Source: Halopiger aswanensis (GTDB lineage: Archaea > Halobacteriota > Halobacteria > Halobacteriales > Natrialbaceae). From it: 64,000 nt of DNA. The position numbers and the translations under genes are program-made. A model generated the notes under the pieces. That model was not told the DNA's origin. It made no database searches and saw only the letters and a list, made by a program, of their open reading frames with translations. The stretch lies in assembly GCF_003610195.1 (NCBI RefSeq), contig NZ_RAPO01000004.1, positions 62,001 through 126,000 of the forward strand. The letters are read 5' to 3'. Positions 9,466 through 19,405 of the stretch are shown in pieces. Numbering within the stretch: position 1 is the first letter of the stretch; each line of letters opens with the position of its first letter.

Positions 9466-10509
9466 TTACTCACGGAGGACCGATACGTCGAAGACCGGCT
9501 TACAGGTCCCGCCCTCGAGGAACGTCTCGAAGGCCTCGTCGGCCTCGAGCAGGTTAAAGCGGTCGTCGATAAACGTCTCGGCGTCAACGTCGCCCGTGTC
9601 GATCAGGCGCAGCGCATTCTCGAAGTCCTCGTACTTCGACGCGTAGGAACACTGCAGGTCGATTTCCGACCGGACGAGCGGCGAGTAGGGCATCGTCGTC
9701 TCGCCGGTCTGACCGACGAGGACGATCTGGCCGCCCTTTCGGACCTCATTGACGGCCGACGGCAGCCCCGACGGGTGGCCCGTCGTGTCGAAGACGACGT
9801 CGTAGCCGATGCCGTCGGTTAATTCGTCGCGGACGGCGTCGAGCTCGTCGTCGGCCACGTTGATCGTCTCGAAGCCGAGTTCCTCGGCGAGCGGGAGGCG
9901 ATACTCGGCGTCCTGACCGACGCCGCTGACGACGACCTCGGCGCCCTGTGCGCGGGCGATCTGAGCGGTGAGGAGTCCGATCGGACCGGGTCCCTCGACG
10001 AGGACTCGCGTCCCGGCGCGTACGCGAGAGTTCTGGATGACCGCTCGCGCGCCGATGCTGGTCGGTTCGACCATCGCCGCGTGTTGCTGGTCGACCCCGT
10101 CGGGGACGGGGTGAAGCGCGTCCTCGGGGACGGCGATATAGGGCTCGTAGGCGCCGTTGTGGTCGACACCCGTGATGACCGCGTTCTGACAGACGTTCGA
10201 TTCGCCGATCTCGCACTGGTAGCAGTCGCCACAGCCCCGGATGGGACGCTCGACGACGCGGTCCCCGACCGAGAACTTCGTCACGGCGTCGCCAACCTGG
10301 ACGACGCGACCCGAGTACTCGTGGCCGATGATCGTCGGCAGCTCCATCCGCTCGAACGCCGACTCGAACTCGTAGATGCCCGCGTCGCTCCCGCACAGCC
10401 CCGCGTAGTCGACTTCGATCAGCGCCTCGTCCGGTGCGGGATCCGGTCGGTCGCGATCGACGAGTTCCATCGCTCCGTGCTCTCGAGCAGTCTTGGCTAA
10501 TCCTCGCAT
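9466..10509 (-). CDS. Zinc-dependent MDR dehydrogenase (sugar/polyol type)
   Basis: A 347-aa medium-chain dehydrogenase. Catalytic zinc motifs are GLCGSDAG (Cys) and GHEYSG (His-Glu); a structural zinc site is formed by four cysteines in CGDCYQCEIGESNVC; the NAD(P)-binding motif is GPGPIGLLTAQIA. The overall pattern is that of sorbitol, threonine or glucose/arabinose dehydrogenases. Position next to glycosidases and an importer suggests oxidation of a released sugar such as arabinose or galactose, which is inference. A TATA-like attataac (10531-10538, minus strand) lies about 26 bases upstream of the ATG. Confidence 0.85.
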   Translation of the reverse strand: MRGLAKTAREHGAMELVDRDRPDPAPDEALIEVDYAGLCGSDAGIYEFESAFERMELPTIIGHEYSGRVVQVGDAVTKFSVGDRVVERPIRGCGDCYQCEIGESNVCQNAVITGVDHNGAYEPYIAVPEDALHPVPDGVDQQHAAMVEPTSIGARAVIQNSRVRAGTRVLVEGPGPIGLLTAQIARAQGAEVVVSGVGQDAEYRLPLAEELGFETINVADDELDAVRDELTDGIGYDVVFDTTGHPSGLPSAVNEVRKGGQIVLVGQTGETTMPYSPLVRSEIDLQCSYASKYEDFENALRLIDTGDVDAETFIDDRFNLLEADEAFETFLEGGTCKPVFDVSVLRE

Positions 10510-10834
10510 GGTACCGGATCAGTGATTCATGGTTATAATTCTGTGGGGTTGGAATCGACGGACCGAAGCCCAGTTGAGACTCGCGGAAGCCGCCTATCCG
10601 TATCGAGCGAAGTAGATCGAGACGGAGGTTCGTGCACAGTTCTGCCGACAGCGTGTTCGCAGAAGGGTACGATCGAACACTCACTACGAGCGGTGCTTTC
10701 CGACCGATCGTTAGGAGCGCTCTCGTCTCGAGGACCGCACGGATAGCGACACACTCACCGGTGACGTTCGATCGTCCCAGCGTCCCTCGGCCATCCGGAC
10801 GCGAGATTGACCATCGTGGTGACATGAACCGAGG

Positions 10835-10843
10835 CACTTATAC
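10835..10843 (+). promoter_or_regulatory. TATA-like box of the GH51 gene
   Basis: The string acttatact lies about 29 bases upstream of the ATG at 10869. That spacing fits a leaderless haloarchaeal transcript and decides the start: more upstream ATGs at 10824 and 10857 would fall before or at the transcription start. Confidence 0.45.
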
Positions 10844-10868
10844 TACATTATCCAAAATGAACGTACAG

Positions 10869-12377
10869 ATGGCTGACGCAGAGATCACAGTCCATACTGC
10901 AGCGAGTATCGACCGGATCGCGCCCGAAATTCACGGCCACTTCGCCGAGCACCTGGGACGGTGTATCTACGGGGGAATCTGGCACGCCGACAGCGCCGAC
11001 GAGGACGGCTTCCGCGAGGAAACCGTCTCGTTACTCGAGGACCTCGAGTTGCCGGTGCTGCGGTGGCCGGGCGGCTGTTTCGCCGACGACTACCACTGGG
11101 AGGACGGCGTCGGGCCGCAGGACGAGCGGCCGCGCCGCCGGAACCTCTTCTGGGCGCAGGGTCCCGAAGAGAAGCCCGAGGAGTCCAATTCCTTCGGCAC
11201 CGACGAGTTCCTCGAACTCTGCGAGCGGATCGGTACGGAGCCGTACCTCGCGGCAAACGTCGGCTCGGGCAGTCCCCAGGAAGCGGCCAACTGGGTCGAG
11301 TACTGTAACTACGACGGCGACACGGAACTGGCCGACCGACGCCGCGAGAACGGCCGCGAAGACCCATACGGCGTGAAGTACTGGGGGCTGGGCAACGAGA
11401 ACTGGGGCTGTGGCGGCCAGATGTCGCCCGAGCAGTACGCCCGCGAGTACCGCCGGTACGCCACCTACGTCGGCACCCAGTCGAACCTGATGTTCGACCA
11501 CGACCTCGAGCTCATCGCCTGCGGCTTCGAGGGCCACGAGTGGAACCGCCGCTTCTTAGAGGAGATCAACGAGGCGCCGTGGGGCGCGGAGTTCCCACTT
11601 GACCACCTCACGCTGCACCACTACTACGGCCGGGGAACGAACGTCGACGAGGCCGACGAGGACAAGTACGACCGCATGCTCGCGGAGGCCCTCGAGATGG
11701 AACGCCACATCGAGCGCATGGCCGGTGCGATCAACGCCGTCGCGACAACTCGCGACATCGGCGTCATCATCGACGAGTGGGGGACCTGGCACCCCGAAGC
11801 GACCGCCGACAACGGCCTCGAACAGGAAGGGACCGTATTCGACGCCCTCTCGGCGGCGGCGGTGCTCAACATCTTCAACGACAACAGCGACGTCGTCACG
11901 ATGACCAACATCGCCCAGACGGTCAACGTCCTCCAGTGTCTCGTCGAAACCGACGAGGACGACGCTTGGGCGCGGCCGACCTACCGCGTCTTCGACCTCT
12001 ACGCTCCGCACAAGGGCAACGAGGCCGTCCGGACCTCCGTCGACACGCCGACCCGCGAAGTCGTCGACGGCGATTCGAACGACGAACTTCCGCTCGTCAG
12101 CGCCTCCGCGTCCGTCGGCGACGACGGGACGTACGTCACCGTGGCGAACCTCGACTGCCGCGGCGAGCAGACCGTCGACGTCTCCCTCGAGGGAACGGAC
12201 CTGAACGAGGACGATATCTCCGCCGAGATCCTGTTCGCCGAGCAGGAGCCCGACTACGCGGTAACCAAGCACAACGCCGACGAGTTCACCGCCGACGACC
12301 TCGCCGTGCCGTCGGACGGCAGTTCGATCGAAGTGGAGCTACCGCCGTCGACCGTCGCCGCGATCTCGATCGAATAA
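10869..12377 (+). CDS. Intracellular GH51 alpha-L-arabinofuranosidase
   Basis: A 502-aa enzyme removing terminal alpha-L-arabinofuranosyl residues from arabinan, arabinoxylan or their oligosaccharides. It starts with the EIHGHFAEHLGRCIYGGIW segment of GH51, then VLRWPGGCFADDYHWEDGVG. The acid/base glutamate is E177 in GLGNENWG and the nucleophile E303 in IIDEWG. The C-terminal beta domain runs from about 400. The length equals that of classical cytoplasmic GH51 enzymes and there is no signal peptide. It is divergent from the dehydrogenase gene and 680 bases before the importer operon. Confidence 0.95.
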   Translation: MADAEITVHTAASIDRIAPEIHGHFAEHLGRCIYGGIWHADSADEDGFREETVSLLEDLELPVLRWPGGCFADDYHWEDGVGPQDERPRRRNLFWAQGPEEKPEESNSFGTDEFLELCERIGTEPYLAANVGSGSPQEAANWVEYCNYDGDTELADRRRENGREDPYGVKYWGLGNENWGCGGQMSPEQYAREYRRYATYVGTQSNLMFDHDLELIACGFEGHEWNRRFLEEINEAPWGAEFPLDHLTLHHYYGRGTNVDEADEDKYDRMLAEALEMERHIERMAGAINAVATTRDIGVIIDEWGTWHPEATADNGLEQEGTVFDALSAAAVLNIFNDNSDVVTMTNIAQTVNVLQCLVETDEDDAWARPTYRVFDLYAPHKGNEAVRTSVDTPTREVVDGDSNDELPLVSASASVGDDGTYVTVANLDCRGEQTVDVSLEGTDLNEDDISAEILFAEQEPDYAVTKHNADEFTADDLAVPSDGSSIEVELPPSTVAAISIE

Positions 12378-13057
12378 GCGCTTCCGAACGGCCGTTCTGT
12401 CCTGCACCGTTCTTTTTTCGCGTCGTAATTTCGGCCCGACCGGTCGAATTCGAAGAGACGCTGCTCGAATCTGTTGGTGATCCACTGACTGCAACTCGAG
12501 CGTGCGTCCGGCAAACAGGACTCGAAAGCACGCTCGGAGAACGGAAGTCGGACACACGTTCGGAGGGGAACATCGACACACCGCTCCGGCACCGACCGCC
12601 GTACTCACGCGACGGAGTTCGCACCACGTCACACCGGCAGTAATCGTCGTCGCTGACTGACCCCCTGTCACGAGATGGCCGGAAATCTGATTCGTTCCTC
12701 GAGTCCGCAGTAGACTGCGTTTCCCAATGAGAAATACATCTACTCGTCGGGTACATCCCGTATTCTCTATTATTCGCAACGTCGGCTACCCCATTCGATT
12801 ACGATCGTACATCCGTAAATATACTTTACGCGATTCTATCGTTCCTAATCAGGAAACGGGGAATGACAGTGTATCCCACACGGGGTCCTAGAACCCGATA
12901 GCGGTAGCGATAGTACCTATCCGGTCGGTGATCGGGCTGATACAATTTCTTCCGTAGTACCACACGAGCAACCGTGACAAACGCGGAGTCGTTTCAACTC
13001 CTCTGTAAGTCATTATAGTCCACAATATTTTTTATCCCGTAACCAGAACAGGAGGCT
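12378..13057. other. Intergenic region before the importer operon
   Basis: A T-run (12411-12418) soon after the GH51 stop may end transcription. A perfect inverted repeat TTCCT-N4-AGGAA sits at 12842-12855, about 200 bases upstream of the binding-protein gene, and could be an operator. An AT-rich stretch with the run atattttttat (13025-13034) precedes the operon start. Frames on the minus strand here are Arg/Ser-rich and not convincing genes. Confidence 0.4.
13051..13055 (+). promoter_or_regulatory. Shine-Dalgarno sequence of the binding-protein gene
   Basis: The string GGAGG lies two bases before the ATG at 13058 (within aacaggaggct). It is notable because most starts in this window look leaderless; the operon's first gene seems to carry both a short leader and a ribosome-binding site. 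Confidence 0.5.
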
Positions 13058-14833
13058 ATGCCATCACTTGGCAATGAGCACACGGTAGAGTCGAATCGGC
13101 GCTCTATCTCGCGCAGAGGTCTTCTTCGCGCCGGCGCAGCCGGCGGTGCGATGGTCGTGGCCGGTTGCGCGGGAAGCGAGGAGGGGGAATCAGGGGGGAC
13201 TGACACGTTCATCGAGCCAACGACGACCCAGCCGACGAACTGGCAGTTCAATCACCTCAACCTGACCAATCCGTTCGCCCACGAGATGCAGAGCGATCCG
13301 CTCCAGCGATACCACATCGCCAACGAGGAGTTCGACTCGTACGCGGTTTCCGTCGAGGAATTCAGCGGTGAGACTGCAGTGTTGAAGGTGCGAGACGGAC
13401 TCACGTGGCACAACGGAGATCCCGGTGATCCGGTCAACGCCGACGACCTCTACACGAAACTGGCGACCGACGCCATCATCGGCGACACGATCTCGACCCT
13501 CTGGACGGACATGCAACGAGCCGGCGACAAGTCCGTCGAGCTTACCCTCGACGGGACGGTCAACGAGCGACTGTTCATGGACGCGCTCAACTACTACTGG
13601 CTCGAGACGCCACACCGGCTGTACCGGGACTACGTCGAGCGGTGGGAGGACGCGACGACCGACGACGAAGTCGCCGATATTCGAAGCGATCTCCGCAACG
13701 ACGCCTTCGACGAGCCGAAGGGGAACGGCCCCTTCCAGTTCGAGGAGCGAACGAACAACTACCTCCGGATGAGTCTGTACGAGCACCACCCGGACGCGGA
13801 CAACATCAACTGGGACTACTGGGAGATCCAGCGAGTCTCGACCGACACCGCGAGCGTGCTGCTCGGAGGCGAAGTGGACGGGATTCGGAACTACACCGCA
13901 CCGGAATCGGTCTTCGAGAGCGCCCCCGACGATCTCCTGCACGCGCAACTGCCTGCACTGTGGGGCCACTCGTTACCCTTCAACCACGAGGACGAGGACT
14001 TCGGCAATATCTACGTCCGCCAGGCCATCTGTGAGTTTATCGACCGAGACGCCTGTGCGAGCAATTACGGCCGCTTCGGACAGCCGGTCGAAGCGCCGAG
14101 CGGACTCGTCGGAAACATCGACGGACAGAACGAACAAAGCGACCGATGGCGGAACAAGGTCTCCGACGAGATGGCCGAGCAACTCCACCGGTACGACGAT
14201 CCCGAGCGAGGCCGACGACTCCTCGAGGGAGAGGGGTACCAGAAGGACGACGGCGAGTGGTACCGTCCCGACGGCAGCCGGTTCGAAGTGACGGTCAAAA
14301 CCGTCGCCGGCTTTAACGACTGGCACCCCATCTACGAGACGATCGTCGACAACCTCAACGCGGAGGGGATCGCCGCCGAACTACAACAGATCGAGGAGTC
14401 GGCGTACTGGTCGAACCACTACCTCGCCGGTGACTTCCAACTGGCGTCGACGGGGTGGACGCTCCAGCGATCGAGCCCGTACTACGTCTTCGACATGTAC
14501 TACAACATCGATCCGGAGTTCATGAACCTCTCCCCCGACGACCTCGAGGCGCCGCCGATGGGCGACCCCGACGGCGAACTCGAATCCGTCGATCCGCGCG
14601 GACTGATGGAGGAACTGCTCGTCACGCAGGACGATGCGGAGGCGACCAGTCTCGTCGACGAACTCGCGTGGATCACCAATCAGACGATGCCGATGCTACA
14701 GATCAACGAGATCAACGACCCGGTCTGGTTCTATACCGACGACTGGGAGGTTCCGGAACCGGACTCGCCGAAGTACCAGTCGAAGTGGCCGCTCTGGTGG
14801 TTCCCGCGATTTGGCGACCTACAGGCGAAGTAG
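13058..14833 (+). CDS. ABC transporter substrate-binding lipoprotein (SBP_bac_5, Opp/Dpp type)
   Basis: A 591-aa extracellular solute-binding protein, first gene of a five-gene importer operon. The N-terminus has a twin-arginine signal (SRRGLLRAGAAGG, R19-R20) and a lipobox ending at C37 (VVAGCAGS), so it should be a Tat-exported lipoprotein. The body has the DGLTWHNGDPVNADDLY segment of peptide/nickel-type family 5 binding proteins. In many archaea and in Thermotoga, members of this family bind oligosaccharides. Here flanking arabinofuranosidases make arabino-oligosaccharide uptake more likely than peptide uptake (inference). Confidence 0.9.
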   Translation: MPSLGNEHTVESNRRSISRRGLLRAGAAGGAMVVAGCAGSEEGESGGTDTFIEPTTTQPTNWQFNHLNLTNPFAHEMQSDPLQRYHIANEEFDSYAVSVEEFSGETAVLKVRDGLTWHNGDPGDPVNADDLYTKLATDAIIGDTISTLWTDMQRAGDKSVELTLDGTVNERLFMDALNYYWLETPHRLYRDYVERWEDATTDDEVADIRSDLRNDAFDEPKGNGPFQFEERTNNYLRMSLYEHHPDADNINWDYWEIQRVSTDTASVLLGGEVDGIRNYTAPESVFESAPDDLLHAQLPALWGHSLPFNHEDEDFGNIYVRQAICEFIDRDACASNYGRFGQPVEAPSGLVGNIDGQNEQSDRWRNKVSDEMAEQLHRYDDPERGRRLLEGEGYQKDDGEWYRPDGSRFEVTVKTVAGFNDWHPIYETIVDNLNAEGIAAELQQIEESAYWSNHYLAGDFQLASTGWTLQRSSPYYVFDMYYNIDPEFMNLSPDDLEAPPMGDPDGELESVDPRGLMEELLVTQDDAEATSLVDELAWITNQTMPMLQINEINDPVWFYTDDWEVPEPDSPKYQSKWPLWWFPRFGDLQAK

Positions 14834-14910
14834 AGTGACGACGTCGAGCGTCGATCCGTCAGCAAAACGGAACCATTATAGGACAACACCTACCACACTC
14901 ATTCAAATTA

Positions 14911-15921
14911 ATGTACATAATAAAGCGTCTCGGGCAAGCAGTTGTCACGCTTCTCGCCGTGATAACCGTGACGTTCGGACTGATTCGAGCGATGCCCGGT
15001 GGTCCGGCGGAGTACATCAGGGCACAGGTCATGCAGAACCGCGGATCGAACGGCGTCGACATGTCCCAGCTCAACTCGCTGGTCGAGTCGTACACGAACG
15101 TCGACCCGTCGACACCGCTGTACGTCCAGTACTTCGATTATCTCACCAGCGTCCTGCAGGGGGATCTCGGGCAATCGGTGTGGTTCAACCGCCCCGTTAG
15201 CGACATTATTATCGAAGCCGCTCCGTGGACGATCTTCCTCCTGACGATCGCAATCTTGCTTTCGTTCGCAATTGGAATCGTGCTCGGGGCCGTCATGGCA
15301 TACCAAGAAGGAAGCCGATTTGACGTCGGATCGACGGTCGTCTCGATGTTTCTGAACTCGGTTCCCTACTACATCGCGGCGATTTTCCTGGTGTACGTCC
15401 TCTCCATCCAGCTGAGTGTCTTCCCGCAGTCGGGGAACTACTCGACCAGCATCGATCCGTCGCTGTCGGCCGCGTTCATTTCCGACGTCCTGTACCACGC
15501 GACGCTCCCGATCGCGTCCCTCGTCGTGACCGGCTTCGGCGGGACGGCGATCACGATGCGGGGGAACGCCATCCAGGAGATCGGCGAAGACTACATTCGA
15601 GTTGCGAACCTTCGTGGCGTTCCCGGACGCCGAATCGCGATCCGATACGTCGGTCGAAACGCCGTGTTGCCGATGTACACGAGCTTGATGATCTCCATCG
15701 GCTTCATGTTCGGCGGCTCGGTCATCCTCGAGGAAATCTTCGCGTACCCCGGCCTGGGGTACTACCTCCTGCAGGGAATCCACAGCGGTGATTATCCGCT
15801 GATGATGGGCATCTTCCTCGTTATTACCGTCGCAGTTCTGCTCTGTATCCTGATCGCGGACCTCACGTACGGAAAGATCGATCCGCGGATCAGCGAAGGC
15901 CAGTCCAAGGAGGCATACTGA
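14911..15921 (+). CDS. ABC transporter permease (DppB-like)
   Basis: A 336-aa inner-membrane permease. It starts MYIIKRLGQAVVTLLAVITV, the usual first transmembrane helix of DppB/OppB proteins, followed by the MPGGPAEYI segment and a large outside loop. At least five more hydrophobic helices follow. The EAA-like cytoplasmic loop reads IQEIGEDYIRVANLRGVPGRRI, and the protein ends with the typical VILEEIFAYPGLGYYL segment. It pairs with the next permease to form the membrane channel of the importer. Confidence 0.92.
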   Translation: MYIIKRLGQAVVTLLAVITVTFGLIRAMPGGPAEYIRAQVMQNRGSNGVDMSQLNSLVESYTNVDPSTPLYVQYFDYLTSVLQGDLGQSVWFNRPVSDIIIEAAPWTIFLLTIAILLSFAIGIVLGAVMAYQEGSRFDVGSTVVSMFLNSVPYYIAAIFLVYVLSIQLSVFPQSGNYSTSIDPSLSAAFISDVLYHATLPIASLVVTGFGGTAITMRGNAIQEIGEDYIRVANLRGVPGRRIAIRYVGRNAVLPMYTSLMISIGFMFGGSVILEEIFAYPGLGYYLLQGIHSGDYPLMMGIFLVITVAVLLCILIADLTYGKIDPRISEGQSKEAY

Positions 15922-15934
15922 GAGGTGACTGACA

Positions 15935-16927
15935 ATGGCTGAAACGAATTCGACGTTCGACGCGACCGACGACCGAGATGGAACGAGAGATGGACCGAGA
16001 GCAACTCGTTCGGAACTGTACAGGGAGTGGCTTGACGTAGCCGTTCTCGCCCCACTACGAGTCATTTGGGATGACTGGCGGACGCAACTCGGCTCCCTCA
16101 TCATCCTGTTTTACGTCCTGATGGGGACGGTCGGCCTCTATCTCGTTCCCGCGCCGACGCAAGGACAGGGGCCGAACCGGACGCCGCCGCTCCAGAGTCT
16201 GTCGTACCCGCTCGGGACGGACAATCTCGGGACGAGCCTCCTGTCGGAGATCGTGTACGCGACGCCGCCGATGCTGAAGATGATCCTGGCCGGCGCGGTG
16301 TTTTCGACGATTATGGCAGTAGGGATCGGAACCGTCTCGGGCTACAAGGGCGGGTTCGTTGACCGAGTCCTGACTACCTTCACCGACATTGCGATGACTA
16401 TTCCCGGCCTCCCCCTGATCATCCTCCTGGTCGCCGTCTTCGACCCGCGGAGTCCGTACCTGGTCGGGATTTTCCTCTCGATCAACGCGTGGGCCGGCCT
16501 CGCGCGGTCGATTCGATCGCAGGTGCTTTCGATCAGGGACCACACGTACGTCGAGGTTTCGCGGATCATGGGTGCACCCCTTTCGAGGATCCTCAAGGAC
16601 GACGTTATCCCGAATATCATGCCCTACGTGCTGATCAACTTCGTCAACTCCGCGCGAGGAGTGATCTTCGGATCGGTTGCCCTGTACTATCTCGGGCTGC
16701 TGAACAGCGTCGGAAGCAACTGGGGGATCATGCTCAACAACGCCTACACGAACGCTGCCATCTACTCGCTCGATATGGTCTACTGGCTCCTCATTCCGAT
16801 GATAACGATCGTCACCCTCTCGTTCGGGTTAGTACTGTTCGCACAGGGGACTGAAAAACTGTTCAACCCGCGGATTCGGGCGCGTCACGCGGAAACCGTC
16901 GAAGACACTGCGCCGTACGAGGAATAA
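15935..16927 (+). CDS. ABC transporter permease (DppC-like)
   Basis: A 330-aa permease, 13 bases after the first. It opens with a hydrophilic cytoplasmic N-terminus and a first helix at about residues 50-70, then SYPLGTDNLGTSLLSEIVY, the LGTDxxGRD-type motif of DppC proteins. The EAA-like loop reads YVEVSRIMGAPLSRILKDDV, which docks the ATPase subunits. Six predicted helices are visible as long hydrophobic stretches. It is the second channel subunit of the oligosaccharide/peptide importer. Confidence 0.92.
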   Translation: MAETNSTFDATDDRDGTRDGPRATRSELYREWLDVAVLAPLRVIWDDWRTQLGSLIILFYVLMGTVGLYLVPAPTQGQGPNRTPPLQSLSYPLGTDNLGTSLLSEIVYATPPMLKMILAGAVFSTIMAVGIGTVSGYKGGFVDRVLTTFTDIAMTIPGLPLIILLVAVFDPRSPYLVGIFLSINAWAGLARSIRSQVLSIRDHTYVEVSRIMGAPLSRILKDDVIPNIMPYVLINFVNSARGVIFGSVALYYLGLLNSVGSNWGIMLNNAYTNAAIYSLDMVYWLLIPMITIVTLSFGLVLFAQGTEKLFNPRIRARHAETVEDTAPYEE

Positions 16928-16929
16928 CG

Positions 16930-17985
16930 ATGCACCAACAACACGCACAAACGACGTCAGTCGACGATCCGATCTTCGAGGTTCGTAACACGAGCGTCTC
17001 GTTCGACATGGAACGCGGCGAATCGAAGGTATTGAACGAGGTTTCCCTCGACATCGAACGAGGCGAAGTCCTCGGCGTCGTCGGAGAGAGCGGGAGCGGG
17101 AAGTCGATGTTCGCGTCCGCGTTGCTCGACGCGGTCGTCGATCCCGGCATCCTCACCGGCGATATCACCTACTACCCCGAGTCAGGCGAGTCGATCGACC
17201 TACTCGAGCTCTCCGACGAGGAGATCAAACAGGTCCGCTGGGAGGAAATCTCCATGGTCTTTCAGGGCGCGATGAGTTCGTTCAACCCGACGATGACGAT
17301 CGAGGATCACTTCCGGGAGACGCTGGCCGTCCACGACTACGACGTCGAGGAGGGGATGGCTCGCGCCGAAGAGCTCCTCTCGGACCTCTACCTCGAGGCC
17401 GAGCAGGTCCTCGACGCCTACCCGCACGAGTTGTCGGGTGGCATGTCCCAGCGAGCGCTGATCGCCCTGAGTCTCGTCCTCGAGCCCGAAGTGCTGGTCA
17501 TGGACGAGCCGACCGCCGCGCTGGATCTGCTCATGCAGCGCAGTATCATCCAACTCATCAGGGAGATCGCCGAGCAGCGGGATCTGACGATCGTCTTCAT
17601 CACCCACGACCTGCCGCTGGTCGCGAACCTCGCCGACCGGATCGCGGTCCTGTACGCCTTCGAGTTCGTCGAGGTCGGCCCCGCCTACGACGTGCTGAAG
17701 GCAGCGAAACACCCCTATACGCGGGCGTTGCTCAATTCGACGCCGAATCTCGATACGCCGCGCGAACAGATGAAGCCGATCGAGGGCGCGGCGCCCGATC
17801 CGGTATCGGTTCCCGAGGGCTGTTCCTATCACCCTCGGTGTCCGCTGTCCGACGCGGTCTGCGAACGCGACGATCCGCCGCTGGACTCGGACGAAGACGA
17901 CGGCCACGTCGCGGCGTGTCACCACGTCGAAAACGTCCCCGATGCGGTACCGCTGACCCTTCAGGAGGTGACGGTCAATGAGTGA
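16930..17985 (+). CDS. ABC transporter ATP-binding protein (DppD-like)
   Basis: A 351-aa nucleotide-binding subunit, starting two bases after the permease stop. Walker A is GESGSGKSM, the signature is LSGGMSQRA, and Walker B is VLVMDEPTAALD followed by the switch histidine in FITHDLP. The C-terminal oligopeptide-transporter extension has the cysteine set SYHPRCPLSDAVCERD, which in this family often binds an iron-sulfur cluster or disulfide. Its stop overlaps the next gene's ATG by 8 bases, so the two ATPases are probably translated together. Confidence 0.93.
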   Translation: MHQQHAQTTSVDDPIFEVRNTSVSFDMERGESKVLNEVSLDIERGEVLGVVGESGSGKSMFASALLDAVVDPGILTGDITYYPESGESIDLLELSDEEIKQVRWEEISMVFQGAMSSFNPTMTIEDHFRETLAVHDYDVEEGMARAEELLSDLYLEAEQVLDAYPHELSGGMSQRALIALSLVLEPEVLVMDEPTAALDLLMQRSIIQLIREIAEQRDLTIVFITHDLPLVANLADRIAVLYAFEFVEVGPAYDVLKAAKHPYTRALLNSTPNLDTPREQMKPIEGAAPDPVSVPEGCSYHPRCPLSDAVCERDDPPLDSDEDDGHVAACHHVENVPDAVPLTLQEVTVNE

Positions 17986-19090
17986 CGAGCACGTCGTCTC
18001 CCTCGAGAGCGTGGAAGTGCACTTCGAGTCGGACTCGTCGATGCTCTCTCGGCTGCGGGGCGAAACGGACATCGTCAAGGCGGTCGACGGCGTCTCGCTC
18101 TCGATTCCCGAGAACGACGTCGTCGCGCTGGTCGGCGAATCCGGCTGCGGCAAGACGACGCTGGGCAAAACGGCGATCGGGGTCCAGCGACCGACCGCTG
18201 GATCCGTGACGTACCGCGGCCAAGACATCTGGAAGGCCAAAGACGGCGAGGGAACCGTCGAGATCCCCTTCGAGGAGATCCGGCAGTCGCTCCAGATCAT
18301 CCCGCAAGATCCGGGCGCGTCGCTCAATCCGAACAAGACGGTCCAACACTCGCTCGAGGCGCCGCTCAGGCTCCGCAAGCCGGAGATGGATACCTTCGAG
18401 CGCCGGGAGCGAATTCACGAGATGATCGAACGGGTCGGGATGTCCCCGCCCGAAGACTACGCCAAGCGGTTCCCACACCAGCTGTCGGGCGGCGAGAAAC
18501 AGCGCGTCGCGTTGATCCGGGCGCTGCTGATGAACCCCGACCTCATCCTCGCGGACGAGGCGGTCAGCGCGCTGGACGTCTCCCTGCGGATCGACATGAT
18601 GGACCTCATGCTGGAACTGCAGGGGCAGTTCAACACCTCCTTCCTGTTTATCAGCCACAACCTCTCGAACGCCAGCTACGTCGCCGGGAAGTCCGACGGC
18701 CGGATCGGCATCATGTACCTCGGCGAGCTAGTCGAACTCGGTCCCATCGACGAGGTGCTCGAGAATCCAAAACACCCCTACACGAAGGCACTGGTGTGGG
18801 CGACGCCGAACCTCGATCCCGACGTCGACGAGCCGGACGGCTCGCCGCTTCGGAAGATCGACGTGCCCGACCCGCGGAACCCGCCGTCGGGCTGTCGGTT
18901 CCACACTCGCTGTCCGAAGGCCCGCGAAGCGTGCGAGGAGAACGTACCAGAAGCGGTCGCGGTCGACGGCGACGACGATCACACGGTGACCTGCTTCCGG
19001 GAACTCGAGGACCACGCGTACTGGGAGAGTCCCGAACTCGGGGACGAACCGGACGACGCCCCACGGCTCGAAAACGAGCCGACGCAGTAA
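17978..19090 (+). CDS. ABC transporter ATP-binding protein (DppF-like)
   Basis: A 370-aa second nucleotide-binding subunit. Walker A is GESGCGKTT, the signature LSGGEKQRV, and Walker B LILADEAVSALD, with FISHNLS as the switch region. The Walker B motif reads DEA where most family members have DEP. The C-terminal extension carries FHTRCPKAREACEEN, the same cysteine pattern as its partner. It closes the five-gene importer operon (binding protein, two permeases, two ATPases). Confidence 0.92.
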   Translation: MSDEHVVSLESVEVHFESDSSMLSRLRGETDIVKAVDGVSLSIPENDVVALVGESGCGKTTLGKTAIGVQRPTAGSVTYRGQDIWKAKDGEGTVEIPFEEIRQSLQIIPQDPGASLNPNKTVQHSLEAPLRLRKPEMDTFERRERIHEMIERVGMSPPEDYAKRFPHQLSGGEKQRVALIRALLMNPDLILADEAVSALDVSLRIDMMDLMLELQGQFNTSFLFISHNLSNASYVAGKSDGRIGIMYLGELVELGPIDEVLENPKHPYTKALVWATPNLDPDVDEPDGSPLRKIDVPDPRNPPSGCRFHTRCPKAREACEENVPEAVAVDGDDDHTVTCFRELEDHAYWESPELGDEPDDAPRLENEPTQ

Positions 19091-19158
19091 CGATCCCGAC
19101 GATTCGGGGCTGACAGTCTCCAGTACTTCTATTACGGCGCCGCCGAAACGAGCCTGCA

Positions 19159-19371
19159 ATGAATACGAGCGAAGCGATCTTTCGGGGGCTCCTCGCGATC
19201 ACTCTGACGCTTGCGGTTCTCCTGTTGGCGCTGTTTCCCTTCCAAGACCCCGGATCGGGCGGATACGTCATCTCCGTGCTGACGCTGTCGATTCAGGGCG
19301 TGCTGATTCTCGTCGCCGCGGCCGGGCTCTACTTCGGCTGGGAGCCGTTCTCGTTCCTCGACGAAAGCTAA
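19159..19371 (+). CDS. Small two-helix membrane protein
   Basis: A 70-aa hydrophobic protein with two transmembrane helices (about residues 10-28 and 36-58) separated by a short FQDPGSGG turn. It follows the importer operon on the same strand after 68 bases. A TATA-like ttctatta (19125-19132) lies about 30 bases upstream, so it may have its own leaderless transcript. No family recognised; function unknown. Confidence 0.6.
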   Translation: MNTSEAIFRGLLAITLTLAVLLLALFPFQDPGSGGYVISVLTLSIQGVLILVAAAGLYFGWEPFSFLDES

Positions 19372-19405
19372 CTCGGCTGCAGTAGGTCCCGTTCCCGCCC
19401 TCGGA

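Noticed and set aside
13058-19090. Peptide/nickel importer
   Set aside because: Family 5 binding proteins cover both peptides and oligosaccharides; flanking arabinofuranosidases make sugars more likely, so peptide uptake was not chosen as the main call.
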